A DNA stretch of 64,000 bases from Rhodocollybia butyracea (Eukaryota > Basidiomycota > Agaricomycetes > Agaricales > Omphalotaceae). The notes under the pieces are model-generated. The model was given only the letters and a program-made list of their open reading frames with translations. It did no database searches and was not told where the DNA came from. Of this stretch, positions 50,644-62,323 are shown piece after piece. Numbering within the stretch: position 1 is the stretch's first letter; the number at the start of each line of letters is the position of its first letter. The stretch spans positions 62,001-126,000 of the forward strand of contig JADNRY010000135.1 of NCBI GenBank assembly GCA_015501585.1, in the 5' to 3' direction. The position numbers and the translations under genes are program-made.

Positions 50644-51837
50644 ATGACGCCAGAGGAGCAAGACCAGATCTTTCACTTTGGAACTGTCTGCTATAAAAAT
50701 GTTATTTGCCTGATAGTGGTAGGTGTTACTTACGGTGGGTATACTATACTTCCTAGTGAATACGATGATTCAATAACATTCTATGTAGGACCTGCAATGT
50801 TAGGAATAATAATTGCAGCGCGGCTGCTAAAGTAATTACTAATTTTCAATATCGCTGTGCCAGTTGTTGGCACGCATGATGGTGAAGTTTAACTATATTC
50901 ACCTCTCTTAGCATCAAAAGCTGGCGTCAGCCAAAAGCAGTCCAGCTTCTATGCTGTATGGTCATTGTGCTTGCTGAAACATGGAACATATTCATTGGGG
51001 GTTTTATAACGCTCACGGAAATTGCATTCAGCAGCAGGGGAGGAATACAATACCCGAACCCCCCCTCTGATGATGCTACCATGGCCAATATTGGGGAATT
51101 TAGTTGGTGACTTCGTCATCTGCTGGAGAGCTTGGGTCTTGTTGCCTTATGATAAATTTTGGCGCTCTGCGCTGGTGATAATTATGATTGGCAACATAGG
51201 TATGTGATGTAAATTCAGATGCGCTTCTAATTAATATTTAGGTTTGCAGGTATCAATATCACAGACGCTGTTTTTGACACTTTCGCACCGAATACTCTGC
51301 TCAGTGGTTCAGTCATTGTTCTGGACTGGGTGGCAACAGCCGTTACAATGGTAGTAAACATGACGGCCACAGCATTAATTGGCTGGAAAGCTTGGTAAAA
51401 ACCTTCTGTATCTGCATGTCGTGTTCAGGATTATCAACTACTACTTGCTATCTAGGACTCATCACTGCATCATGAAAGAAGCATCAATTTGGAGAAGAAG
51501 TCGCGTTCAAAAGACCCTACTTCTGTTTGTGGAGTCTGGAGCACTTCTACTGGCTATACAGTTGTTCACTTTGATTGGGCAAATAGTATTCTCCGAGTCG
51601 CGAGAAATGTCCTCTACCAGTTTAACCACTGTGTCTATGGTTTCACAAGTAAGCATAGATATATGGACTGTATCTTCAGTGCGTCAACTATTCCGTCAAT
51701 TGCTAAAGGCACAACTCAATCAAATTCTCTAGGCACTTTATCCTATTGCGATCATTATCTTGATCCACTCCGACAATTCACCCATAGTAGAGACATTTCA
51801 TCTCACTCATGAACTGCCAAGTGTTTATGATCCATAA
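50644..51837 (+). CDS. Seven-helix membrane protein of a large Agaricomycete family
   Basis: Exons 50644-50734, 50789-50831, 50912-51199, 51250-51394, 51456-51648 and 51733-51837; GT-AG introns of 50-84 nt. Hydrophobic helices cover most of the protein. Recognisable family landmarks are LVGDFVICWRAWVLLP, MTATALIGWKAW, SRVQKTLLLFVESGALLLAI and the terminal ALYPIAIIILIHS. Function of this expanded, GPCR-like family is unknown. Phase bookkeeping shows one base too many in exon 3: reading a G3 rather than G4 run near 51093-51096 restores ANIGNLVGDF. As written the gene is shifted there. This is a true mutation or a homopolymer error. Confidence 0.75.
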
Positions 51838-53275
51838 AGACTGGAGATTCAGTCTTGGGGGAAATCTAGACTGGGATTAGCCAGGTGTATTGGGTAATTT
51901 TCGCACCCATCTGCAAAACCAGGTTTTGCAGATGCTGGTGGGTAACTTCAAAGGAACAGCTAAAACAAAAGATTGTTTTGAGTAATCATGTGGGACTACT
52001 TATCTGAAGTCTGGACTGTGTTAAATGATTTGTTCATAAAACTGGGCCCCCGGGGTTGCTTGCTCAGCTGGTGGCCAGTCAAGGGGCAAGCAAGGGCCAG
52101 TAAAATCTTTTTTTACACCTTGATTTTTGGGGTTGTTGGGTAAGCTACTACTGGGTGTGTCGCACTTTGGGTAGGCCCCCAAAGCATGAGTGTCCTTGTT
52201 GGAAAAATACATTATCAGGTTGTTTTGTGCATTTCATCAGGAAAACTGCCCACACGAAATATTTCATAATTCTCAAAAAGTTTTCAAATTGTTTTCAAAA
52301 TACTCAAAAGCTAACTAAGTTTACACAAATATGAAGAAATACCTAAATTTTGATAACTTTGATAGTTCATGTAATTGTGAAGCGGGTTAAATACATTGCG
52401 AAAGCTTTTGACTCAGATTTTGACAACTTCCAGGCAAATGTTCTCAAATTCTTACAATGTCAAATCTGATGGGGATATGGCTGAGAGCGAATCTGGACTG
52501 AACCAGAATCCTGAGTCATGTCCAACCCCAAATTCATGCCACTACAAGTACTAGGTAGCGAGCACTTGAGTGAACGAGTCCAAGCCACAGCTTGACGAAA
52601 AGTTGTATACATCACAGGCATAGAAGAGATACATGAAGGCTAAATATTGGAATAAGCAACGAAAAAAGATGCATGAGTCAAAGAGTACCTAGCATTTTAT
52701 AAATCCATCGGGAAGAGAAAGGAAGGGGCAGTAGAAGGAGGTAAAGATAACTGGCAATGTGCCGACATTGTGCTGACGTGTCACTCGGCCCTTGGGCCCG
52801 AGAAAATAGAAAATCCACAAGGTCAAGCCCCTGCCCTTAAGAGAACCAGATCTCGTGATGGACATGTTTAAATTTTGCCAGGCGCCTGTTTGCGCTTGTT
52901 TCGTTCTCCCACCTATCTTCTTCTCCAGTCTCACTTTCGTCATACGTTGTGAAGAACATCAAAATAATTAGTGACAATGTTGTTGGACTTTGGTAACAGG
53001 TATGTTCTTACAGTTGATTAGTTTAATTCTTCCTTTGACACGCTTTTATAAGGGCCTCAAAGTAATCAATGACGATGTTCTTGCACGCTGGTATTGGACC
53101 ACCTGGTATGTGATATGTACTTATCTATACAGTATTCTTCCTGTTCTAATCAATGCCAGAGCAGCATGTATTGACTGCTGTCTTTGCCCATCCTGACAGC
53201 ACTATTTTCGCATCCACCGCCGACACTGCCGCTTTCAGTTAACTACTCGCTACGTCTACTCTATCTACATCTACT
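51838..53275. other. Intergenic
   Basis: No gene recognised. Short ORFs on both strands lack any known motif, and no terminal repeats were found. Confidence 0.4.
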
Positions 53276-53536
53276 GTATAATTACAACCAGATGATTGCG
53301 GGGGTCATGTGTTACGCATTGAATTTGGTGAACATGATGATCGCGCCCCAAAATTATGCGTTATGCAAGGTTACGCATTGCCTTTTGAATTGGCGGGCCG
53401 CAGCCCCGCCCGATTTTTTGGGTGTTTTCACTGTTACATGATGATCAACCCCCTCTGTTACGCGTTACAATTGCCAAATTGGCAAAGATTGTCGGGTTGC
53501 GTTACGCGTTATGCGATCATCTGGTCATAATTATAC
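53276..53536. mobile_element. 261-bp MITE with 24-bp inverted ends
   Basis: GTATAATTACAACCAGATGA at the left matches the reverse complement of the right end (…TCATCTGGTCATAATTATAC) with about three mismatches over 24 bases. The interior is rich in GTTACGC/GCGTAAC words, also partly self-complementary. No coding capacity. Target duplication unclear. Confidence 0.65.
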
Positions 53537-53971
53537 GGTACTCTAGTATCTATGTCTGCTCTATCAATGTTATACTTGCACCCACTGACAATGTAATAAT
53601 AACAATATTGTTGCTATTACAACTCCATCGTTTGTACCATAAATCCTTGGTATATCAACAGGGCCTATTATTATGGGCTTGGTAAATATGAGTGGCTGTA
53701 TATCTACCTAATAAGGCTTATTAGAGCTCCCAAGGCGGGCCAGCCCGTTCAGCCTTACCCTATTCCGGAGCCCCACCATTTTTGACTTGTGGCAACCGTC
53801 AGAAATTGATGGGCTACGGTCTGCCACAGTCCATCGTGCCAAAACGGCAGCCATGAACCTGATACAGGTCACCATCATCAGCCATTATCCCAAAACGGGA
53901 CGCGGAACCTCAGAACCACGAATGATTTGACATATTCCACGATTGAAAAAAACAAACGAAAACATAAAAAA

Positions 53972-54487
53972 TCATATTATTATTTTCTCGTCCTCGAGCG
54001 CTATGCCACCGACACCAGTCGCAATACTATTTCTCATGACTGTCCACTTTTCTTTGCAATGAGTAAGAATCTTCCTTTGGATCGCTGCCTGTCTCGCCGT
54101 GTATGCAATGCGACCTTGAGCAATTGCAGGCAAGTCTTCAAGATATCCTGGGACTCCAGGTGCAATACCACTAGGTGACTGTACCTCTGAAGCCAAAACG
54201 CCCATACGCTCCCACTCCTGAGCTTCGAACTCAAGGAAGGCAATAGTCCTCCGCATCTCTTCCTGGATTAACAGACCCTCCTCTTGCCAACAATGGGCCT
54301 TTGCGCGAGACTTAACCCAGGATTTTCGGAGACCTGTACAAATAATCAGACAAAGGATATGGTACGCAGATAAACAAGAAAACTTACATTCTGCTACACT
54401 TTTTTTGTCATCTGGCTTCAGCCCTATGTTCATCCAAATCCAGGACCAGCTTGTGTTCCCTTCAGTGTCAGGCACCGATCTTCTCAC
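53972..54487 (-). pseudogene. KDZ-type transposase C-terminal fragment
   Basis: Reads SWIWMNIGLKPDDKK, then across a 54-nt GTAAGT...CAG intron (about 54336-54389) LRKSWVKSRAKAHCWQEEGL, IQEEMRRTIAFLEFEAQEWE and GRIAYTARQAAIQRKI. That order is typical of the C-terminus of Kyakuja-Dileera-Zisupton (KDZ) transposases. Upstream catalytic parts are missing. It abuts a nested inverted-repeat structure (54515-56808). Confidence 0.75.
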
Positions 54488-54809
54488 CCACAGACTCTAT
54501 TGCTGTCGAGGACCTATGGAAAGCAAGAAGGGCCTGCTACGTCGGATCATGGTTTTTGACGCAGCCGAACTGATGGAGCCAAATCGGGACATGGACCTAG
54601 GGCACCTGTTTTAATTATGTAAATGTATTATTATTTATTCATTGTTGCTGTGTTCGTCGCTCTATATGACAGACAAGAAGTCCAAAGTTACTAGTTTATC
54701 ACAATTATCAATACTGTATAATTAGGAAGTTATGAACACATGCTCGCCAGATATCACGCGTTACAAGTCGATCTTGATAGCTTAAAGCTTGCGGCGGTCT
54801 AGGGATCCA

Positions 54810-54970
54810 CAACATACCGTATACGGCTACGGCTGTATAACTTACGGTTCCATAGTGTACCTGGTAGTACCGTAGCCGTACTGTTACCTGTATATGTACT
54901 TGAGAAATGTCTTATGGTACGGTCCAGGTAAAAATACGGTGTACGGCCTTGTGTACGGCCGTAAGTATAC
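54810..54970. repeat. ACCGTA/TACGGT cluster 1
   Basis: Many overlapping TACGG, CCGTA and GTACGG words, partly palindromic. Similar clusters at 55838-55985 and 56474-56602. Confidence 0.6.
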
Positions 54971-55837
54971 GTATCACAGGTGGATAAATAAAGTAAAGTA
55001 ACTTACCTTCAGAAGTGTACTTACTAGTAGAGTAACTGAGGGACTAAAACAACCTAGTCTGAATATAATTAAAGACATAAAACTGCCAAGATTGAAGAGT
55101 AGTCAAGGCACTTGGATAAATCAGGTGAAGAGGGGACTTCTCTCACCTTTTTGTTCACTCTCCTTGTCCAGTATATGCCATTTTAAAAATACAACATAGT
55201 CCACGATGTAATAGCTTAAAAAATTAATTACCAGAGGATCCAGAGTATGACACATCGCTGTTTCTCTGTGCTTGTCACTTGCAGCACTTGCAGTACGTCA
55301 AGACACAAGGGGTTGCCTTTTTGTCTGACTTTCAAGAAAGTAGAGAGCTCCTTACTGATCAGTGATGCTCAGTCATTAGACAACTACAAGTCTGTGGACT
55401 GTGAGTGATACTACTTTCAGCCAACTCTCGAGTCTCAGCTATGAATGAGTATCAATATTGCGAAGTCTTATTTACTGCTCCCCCGCATGTCCAGTGACCT
55501 ATTGAAGGTTATATATGGGGATACTGAGGAGGGCAAGAGGCATATAGTATTTGGGAAAGGTAATTTGATAGCTGTTTCCGAAACTTTCCACCCGGCAGAG
55601 CATCAGTGTAACAAGCCTAAGTTGATCCGATGAGTCTGAGGATCCATAGTATAGTATATCTACAGTTGTATGCTTGTGTAATGCATAACAGAGGGTTCTG
55701 GCCATGATTTCCTTAAAGCTTGAAACAGGGCTACTAGGGGGCGAACTTTAAGCTATCAAGATCGACTCGGAACGTGTGATATCTGGCGAGCATGTGTTCA
55801 TAATTATACAGTATTGATAATTAGGGCTTACCACTGT

Positions 55838-55985
55838 ACCGTGCCATATACGGTCACGGCTGTGTGTTTCACGGACCGTTTCAGCAATGGAAGACCATGT
55901 ACTGTACCGTATCTAAAATCTATGAAAGCCTACACGGTATGGTTACCGTCCAGTTACCGTCTATTACGGCCGTTAACGGTCACTA
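55838..55985. repeat. ACCGTA/TACGGT cluster 2
   Basis: TACGG, CCGT, TTACCG and ACGGT words at short intervals, as in cluster 1. Confidence 0.55.
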
Positions 55986-56473
55986 CAGTCGTGATTATCA
56001 CAGAACTTGAATTTTACTGTATAAAGCCAACAAATGCTAATTTAATCATGGACAGTGGTAAATAAGTTGATTTCTGCACACTCATATTGAACTACATCTG
56101 CAATGGCAGCGTGCCCAAGCTACAATGGCAATGAGCCCTCAAACCACTGGGAGTCTAGCTTTAAATTAACCCATCTCAGTGATTCTCAGAGAGTTTGTAT
56201 CTTGTTCTCTAGTATCATGCTCTCTGTTAGACAGTACATATAGAATAGCATACTGGCCTTGCTACTAGTGTGTAGTTTAAGCTTGAGTGAGCTTGAGAGA
56301 ACATGCCAGGGCAGGGACCTGAGCAAGCACAATTTTGAGGGGATAGGAAAGGCCAACACTTACTCCTTCTCTGCTGGGCAGGGGCTTAATGGTGACAGAG
56401 TTTTCACAATTTTCTAACCAAAATGAAGCCAATGCCTAGTGGAATGGACCGAGTGCAATGTTAAACTTGGGCG

Positions 56474-56602
56474 CTTAGATACGGTCCGTAATACTACGGT
56501 CAGACACGGTGGTAACCGTACCGTTGACCGTGCCGTGGAAGATCGAGGCAAGAGGAGGTACGGGACGGTACCGTAGACCGTGAGTTACGGTCTACGATAG
56601 TA
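56474..56602. repeat. ACCGTA/TACGGT cluster 3
   Basis: TACGGTC, ACCGTAC and CCGTAGACCGTGAGTTACGG words, as in clusters 1 and 2. Confidence 0.55.
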
Positions 56603-56989
56603 AGCCCTATTGATAATTGTGATAACCTAGTAACTTTGGACTTCTTGTCTGTCAAATAGAGCGACGAACACAGCAACAATGAATAAATAATAATACATTT
56701 ACATAATTAAAACAGGTGCCCGAGGTCCATGTCCCGATTTGGCTCCATCAGTTCGGCTACGTCAAAAACCATGATCCGACGTAGCAGGCCCTTCTTGCTT
56801 TCCATAAGGACCGGCTACCTTGGTATTGTCCATGAGTGTGGTCGCGTTTGTATTGAAGGATTGCCGTACGGCTTAGTAGAAATTTCCGTAGCAACTCCAA
56901 AGCATCCAACGCCTGGCCTTCATCAGGAAAATACCCCCCAGTCTCAAGCATACTTATGTCAACCCTAGTACCATGAGTGGCTCAAAAGC

Positions 56990-57185
56990 TCATAAGCCTG
57001 TGAGGATACTCAGGCCACAAAAGTCTAGGTCTGTAAGTTCCCTTTACTCAGGTTGGCCCCAGGTCCACTCAAGTCAGCCTTGGTTATACCTAAGTCAGCC
57101 AGGTTAGCTTGAGTGAACCTCTAAAGACACTCAAGTCAACCCCAAGTCAACTTATGTCCCTCAAACTCTAGGCAAGCTCTCAAAA
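56990..57185. repeat. AAGTCAACTTAAGT-type repeats
   Basis: CACTCAAGTCAACC, AAGTCAACTTATG and AGGTTAGCTTGAG words recall the sub-terminal repeats of the 12743-25011 element. No matching TIR found here, so probably an end fragment of a relative. Confidence 0.45.
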
Positions 57186-57302
57186 TTATTCAAACATGCC
57201 CAAGAGCAATCTCTCATACACAGATGCATAATACAATCCAAATTATCATTCATTATCACAGCATACATTTATCAAAGAAGATCCTTTCAGCGATAATGGA
57301 GA

Positions 57303-59511
57303 GTGAGGGAAACTCCGATTTTCATAACGAGCCCAAGACATGGGCTGAAGCTAAGTATTGATGCAGAACAGTGGACAGCTGCCTACAGAGATGAGCTGCA
57401 GTCTCTTCAAGACATGGGGGTGTATAAACTCATACCTTGGTCTGAGGTTCCAAAGGGGTGTAAAATCCAAAAAGGCCGTCCTGTCCTTAAGAAAAAATGA
57501 GATGAAAATGGAGTGGTAACTTGGTTTAAAGTCCGCCTAGCGTTCAAAGGTTTTGAACAGATATATGGACGTGATTATAGATGATGAAATTCAACACATG
57601 GAACAGCCAAATGGTTTTGAAGAACCTGGCAAAGAAGATCATGTCTGGATGTTGCAGCGCAGACTGTATTGGATGAAGCAAGCAGGGCGTATCTGGAACC
57701 AAACACTGAATGATGCAATGCTGGAATGGGGCTTTACCCGGTTAAGCTGCGAGTCATGCATCTACTACCAAAAATTGCCTACCGGAATAATTATTACTGC
57801 TGTTCACGTTGACAATTTCTTGACCATAGCAGACACCACAGAAGAGAATGAGAAGTGGACAATTTCAGCCCTTGGTGATGCGAGATTCTGTGTTGGTATT
57901 GCGATTTCACGGAACCGAGGTAACACAACAGTTGCACTATCCCAAATGGCACTAATAGATTGTATCATCGTGCAATTTGGACAAACTGATGCTTACCCTG
58001 TTGACACTCCAATGTTTGCAGGCCTGAAACTCCAAAAACCCGATCTAAATTCCATGTCTGAAAATGACTTACAACAGCTCAAAAATCTCCCATACTCTGC
58101 CCTTGTAGGCAGTCTAATATACCTAGCCATTGGTACTACCAGACCAGACATTGCATACACTGTCCAGCAACTGTCCCAATTCCTTTCCTTGTACTCTTGG
58201 GTCCATTGGAACGCCGCAATCCGCGTTGTTTGCTACCTGAAAGGGACCTGAGGTTTTAAATTAATCCTTGGCGGTGTCGGAATAATGCTAAAACTACTTG
58301 GCCATACCGACTCCAAATGGGCCAACTGCCTTGACACCCGGTGTAGTATTGGTGGCTATTGTTTCTCCTTAGGGTCAGGCCTCATCTCATGGGCAGCACT
58401 GAAACAGAAGACTGTGGCGGCTTCCTCATGTGAAGCAGAGTATATGGCTGGGTACAAGTCAGCAAAAGAAGCTATATGTGTAAGGATCTAGGTGGAATCC
58501 TTTGAGCACGGGGTACAAACCTGGAAACCAAAGTGCAGATACGCTCCGTACTGCTGTTGTTCAGCCGAACTGGGAAAGTTGGTTTGAGATGTGAAAGGAA
58601 GAGAGTGTAGAACAGTTCTGAAGTGCCTATGGGATGTAAGACTTGTGTTGGGATCGTCCAAGGGACTAATGTAAGGACAGCAGGTCCATACAGGCGATAG
58701 AATGAACTTGGCAAGTAAGCCTAAGAGTAGATGAGTTTCCAACTTGAAGGGTAGGACCCACTAAGTGCAAGCAGCTTTGATAGCAATATGAGTGGAAGCG
58801 GAAGGTCAAGCGGTAGCTGACCTGATGCGGCGCAAACAGAGCGGAACCAAATAGATGATAGTAAATTGCAGAGGTTGTGAAAACAATGGAGTGAAGAAAC
58901 AGAGTTAAAGAAACAGATAAAGCGAGAAACCGGAATGCACAAGAGCACACAAGTCAAGGGGTTAAGCAATATTTCTAATATACTGTACTTGACATGGTAC
59001 AGAACTATTTAAAGGGTACTCAAGGACCGGAGTAGCGATAGGTAATAATCCGAGAGTAGAAAAGACAAGAATAGCCAAAAGAAGTATAAGGGATGAAAGA
59101 CAATGATGAACATAAGCGGAAGCGGCGGGATAAGCAGAATGCATATGTATGATTCTAAGAATGATGGAGAATGGATTGGCGGGTTCATAGAAAGTGTACA
59201 GTTAAGGAAAAAGTAAGGCAGAAGCAAAGCGGAAGTGTATCAGAAGCGGAAATGCGGCAGAAGCAGGTTATGTAATGGTAAGCGGGAAATGTCAGCAGTC
59301 CGGATATGTCTAGGGCATGACAATATGGCTCAGGGCACTACTCCTAGGGATTGGCATACAACAGGAGGAGCCAACTCCACTCTTATGTGACAATAACACC
59401 AGCATTGTCCTATCAGAAGATCCCGCACTGCACTACCAAAGTGAAACACATTGACATCAAGTACCATTTCCTGTGTGAACATGTACAATCCAAAGTAAAG
59501 ATGGACACAAG
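57303..59511 (+). pseudogene. Copia-type pol relic (reverse transcriptase-RNase H)
   Basis: The reverse transcriptase begins at AEQWTAAYRDELQSLQDMGV. A TGA interrupts at 57498-57500. About forty residues are deleted between FEQIYGRDY and EIQHMEQPNGFEEPG. The active-site motif is HVDN in place of the usual YVDD. The rest of the RT, the SLIYLAIGTTRPDIAYTVQQ region and RNase H (TDSKWANCLDTRCSIGGYCF; SSCEAEYMAG) follow, with a TGA near 58249. An 844-bp solo LTR splits RNase H at 58479-59322, and the pieces rejoin in frame as AIWLRALLLGIGIQQEEPTP. The 3' end is cut by the Ngaro-like element. A dead class I relic. Confidence 0.9.
58479..59322. mobile_element. Solo LTR inserted in copia RNase H
   Basis: Begins TGTAAGGATC and ends GGGCATGACA. 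ATATG is duplicated on both sides (58474-58478 and 59323-59327). Removing it restores the copia reading frame. No internal coding region. Confidence 0.85.
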
Positions 59512-59512
59512 T

Positions 59513-59656
59513 TCCGAGATAAGTGCTAAAGGCGCTTATTGGAGGATAAGATAGGCAGACGTGAGAATCGGCATCATCGGCAACCGCTTATCACTTGCCT
59601 TATCACCAACTCTCATCGTCGCGTACGAAATCCAGCCCGTCAAGATTTTTCAGCTC
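59513..59656 (+). repeat. Ngaro repeat A1
   Basis: TCCGAGATAAGTGCTAAAGG... identical or nearly so to 63395-63538 and similar to 37095-37240. Confidence 0.85.
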
Positions 59657-59791
59657 TCACTACGCGTTCTGGAAAGTCGGTCTTACACCGCTTAGTCTGT
59701 TGCTCAAGTCGGTCTTACCACCGCTCAATTTGTAGCTCGTCGTCGCGTGATATTCAAAAACTAGTCTTTTCAACAACTTCGCCTTCTCGAG

Positions 59792-61276
59792 ATGGCAGAT
59801 GACAGGGCTCCGCCGAGACTCCTGAAGCGCTTCCAACCCCATGACTCTTCCTTTGACCGGTCTACACGTCAGAAACGAACTCATATCTCCCCAGAAGTTA
59901 ATACAGCACTCAAAAAGCTTCCAATAAAGACTATTCTCAAGAAAAACGCAGAAATCACGGCGCGTAATGACAATCGTCGGGAGAAACAGTTGGAAAAGGA
60001 GATGGCGCGCGCTAGGCACGCGAAAGCCGTAGAAAACACTCTGGCTGGCGCTGTAGCTCCGAGTCGTCCTGCAGAAGCAGATATGGATATTTCCGATGTG
60101 GAATCCATCATCTCATTAGACGATGATGTCTTTGACGGTCTCAGGAAGGATCCCACTCTCTTTGCAGAACTTACGCCGGTTCTAGGGGCTCATGCGATAG
60201 TGGAGATGAGGAAGGCCAATGAGGAAGATGCTAAAGAGAAGGTTACCTTGGGTAACAGTGTTTTGGGAGGTACTGGTCGCTACAGCGAGACTTCCACACC
60301 ACTGGTACCAGAACCCGACGTTCAGCTCGTGACTCGAAACCCAGCCATGCCCATACGCTTGATTTTCCCAGATGCATTTTTCGAAACCGCACGACACCAT
60401 CATGTATTCCCACTCGCTTTCTTCTACCCACCCACCGGCAAGAAGGTCATTAGCAAACTCCACCTCTACAATCAGAAACGTGTCCCAGGTTTAAAGACCT
60501 ATGTCATTGACATCGACGACATTGCCAAGATCTTGAAGGACGAGAAGGGGATCGGTCCACTCAAGGATGAAGACCTCCGTATAAACCAGTGGATAGAGGC
60601 CACGAGTCAATACTTCGCGTTCGAATTGCAGAGATACGGAGGTGACCCCAAATGTTCACGCCCAAATTTCTTCAAACACCACTTCGGTTTCTTTAAAAAC
60701 CAACGGGACTCGGAGAAGCACTATGATCTCTGGCTTCCTAAAGAGATTGAGCTCCGTGCCCGCCATTACGCACACGATGAAGCTTTTGACGAAGCATATT
60801 ACAACAACATGTGGTCTCTGGTTCTCGCAGAGGCTAATACCTATCGCATCATCGCTGAATCCCAGCAGCTTCCATCGTCTACGGCTTATTCCGAGGAGAA
60901 GAATTCACACATCTCTTCTTCATCTCATGCATCTACATATACTCCTGCTTCAAATGCTGGGGTGACACTGTTTTCGGAACACACCCGAGGTGGCCTTCCC
61001 GAGGCGAGATGCATTGGATGCGGTAGGAAGGGACATAGCTTACAGGACATTGACAGAGTACACGGTCCTTTCCCCTTCTGTGAACTGGACCGCGGAACTG
61101 GATTTATCTGGGCAAAAGATGGAGAGTATAAAGGAAAGAGGATCTGTGTTGGATACAATGCTGTCGTTACCTGCAGGCACGGAGACAGATGCGCACTCGC
61201 GCATATATGCTCATTATGCGGAGCCTCTCACTCCGCTCGTGAACATCACTCTTCTTGTTCCTGTAGAACTGACTAG
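59792..61276 (+). CDS. Gag-like protein of the Ngaro-type element
   Basis: Intact 494-codon ORF starting at the first ATG after repeat A1. The N-terminal third is basic then acidic (DMDISDVESIISLDDD). The middle carries a globular region (FPDAFFETARHHHVFPLAFF, NQWIEATSQYFAFELQRYGG). The C-terminus is rich in Cys and His: CIGCGRKGH about residue 407, then CRHGDRCALAHICSLCGASH, the zinc-knuckle-like end seen in gag/ORF1 proteins of basidiomycete tyrosine-recombinase retroelements. It would bind element RNA and assemble particles. No lesion seen, unlike the rest of the element. Confidence 0.75.
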   Translation: MADDRAPPRLLKRFQPHDSSFDRSTRQKRTHISPEVNTALKKLPIKTILKKNAEITARNDNRREKQLEKEMARARHAKAVENTLAGAVAPSRPAEADMDISDVESIISLDDDVFDGLRKDPTLFAELTPVLGAHAIVEMRKANEEDAKEKVTLGNSVLGGTGRYSETSTPLVPEPDVQLVTRNPAMPIRLIFPDAFFETARHHHVFPLAFFYPPTGKKVISKLHLYNQKRVPGLKTYVIDIDDIAKILKDEKGIGPLKDEDLRINQWIEATSQYFAFELQRYGGDPKCSRPNFFKHHFGFFKNQRDSEKHYDLWLPKEIELRARHYAHDEAFDEAYYNNMWSLVLAEANTYRIIAESQQLPSSTAYSEEKNSHISSSSHASTYTPASNAGVTLFSEHTRGGLPEARCIGCGRKGHSLQDIDRVHGPFPFCELDRGTGFIWAKDGEYKGKRICVGYNAVVTCRHGDRCALAHICSLCGASHSAREHHSSCSCRTD

Positions 61277-61419
61277 CCCTGTTATGCCCAGATTGCCCAT
61301 CTCTAATACATTCCGGTGAGTCAATATTCCTTACATTATTTCTGATTTCGCCTGCGCATCGCGGCAAATCAAAATTTTTTTATTTGTGGTCTTGTCTCGC
61401 TACCTCATGGTGGCAGACT

Positions 61420-61655
61420 ACGATACACTCATGCCAGCGTATCGCAGGAATCATCACATTCATACCAGCGTATCGCGGTAATCATCACATTCATACCGCG
61501 TATCGCGGTTATTCATGCCAGCGTATCGCGGCCATTATTACATTCATACCAGCGCATTGCGTTTAAAATTTATTCATGCCAGCGTATCGCGGCTATCATT
61601 ACATTCATACCAGCGTATCGCGGTCAAAAAATTATTCAGGCCAGCGTATCGCGGC
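61420..61655 (+). repeat. CATACCAGCGTATCGCGG minisatellite
   Basis: About eight copies of CAT(A/G)CCAGCGTATCGCGG separated by ATTAATCAT-type spacers of variable length, directly 3' of the gag-like stop. Part of the spacing is about 30 bp. Confidence 0.85.
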
Positions 61656-61988
61656 AAATTTCATTTCTCATTCGTAAACCTCACTAGCCTGCATGGTAGT
61701 TGATGGTATATTAATTTATTGCTTATACTCACATGATCCATACTCAAGGTTATAACACTCCCCGATGAGCTTCAAGAAATCAATGACTCCGCTTACGCTG
61801 GCACTGTTATGACCCGATTCTACACTATAGGCATATACACACTCTTTTTTCATTTATTAACAACCACTACTATCATTAATATTTTACCACTTAACACTAT
61901 CACATACATTCATTACTTATCTTCTCAACACAACTTCGGATAATGCTGCACATTACCATGGAAGCTGCAAAGACCCTTCCACACAGTA

Positions 61989-62179
61989 TTGACTCATTAT
62001 TAGTCAACTCCGGTTCCACTAAATGACTCAATATCAGTCATCCATGACTCTACTGAATGACTCAACATCAGTCATCCGCAGTTCCGCTTAAATGACTCAG
62101 TAACAGTCATTGCACACCATTCCACAGTCATGCTGACTGATCCGCAGCATTTCCGCAGTTATGACTCAAATCTAGTCAT
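61989..62179 (+). promoter_or_regulatory. Five TGACT-N7-AGTCA palindromes upstream of TATA
   Basis: Units at 61989-62007 (TTGACT/AGTCAA), 62023-62041, 62057-62075, 62092-62110 and 62161-62179 (ATGACT/AGTCAT). Most contain TGACTCA, the core site of Gcn4/AP-1-type bZIP activators. They sit 40-230 bp upstream of TATATAAG, so an enhancer of the LTR promoter is likely by inference. Confidence 0.65.
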
Positions 62180-62212
62180 TCTGCAGCATTTCCTAACTAG
62201 TACATATTAAAC

Positions 62213-62222
62213 AGTATATAAG
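62213..62222 (+). promoter_or_regulatory. TATA box of the solo LTR
   Basis: GTATATAAGG, a strong TATA match, between the TGACT palindromes and the hairpin array. Confidence 0.55.
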
Positions 62223-62323
62223 GAAGCCAGATTTACCAATGTACAGTAGACGTATTATTTTTCTTAAATCCAAACCCCCACTTGTTTGCTGTTATCACTT
62301 GTGTGAATCACCAGACCAACTCA

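Larger units (their letters stand above)
54515..56808. repeat. Nested inverted repeats around the KDZ fragment
   Basis: Outer arms: 54515-54715 and 56600-56808 are inverted copies (for example GAAAGCAAGAAGGGCCTGCT and AGCAGGCCCTTCTTGCTTTC). Inner arms: 54695-54790 and 55735-55830 are also inverted copies (GAACACATGCTCGCCAGATA). The loop between includes three ACCGTA/TACGGT-rich clusters. A fold-back duplication or several TIR elements could explain it. Confidence 0.7.

Noticed and set aside
58488..59227. Minus-strand hydrophobic ORFs at 58.5-59.2 kb
   Set aside because: They lie wholly inside the solo LTR and show no family motif.
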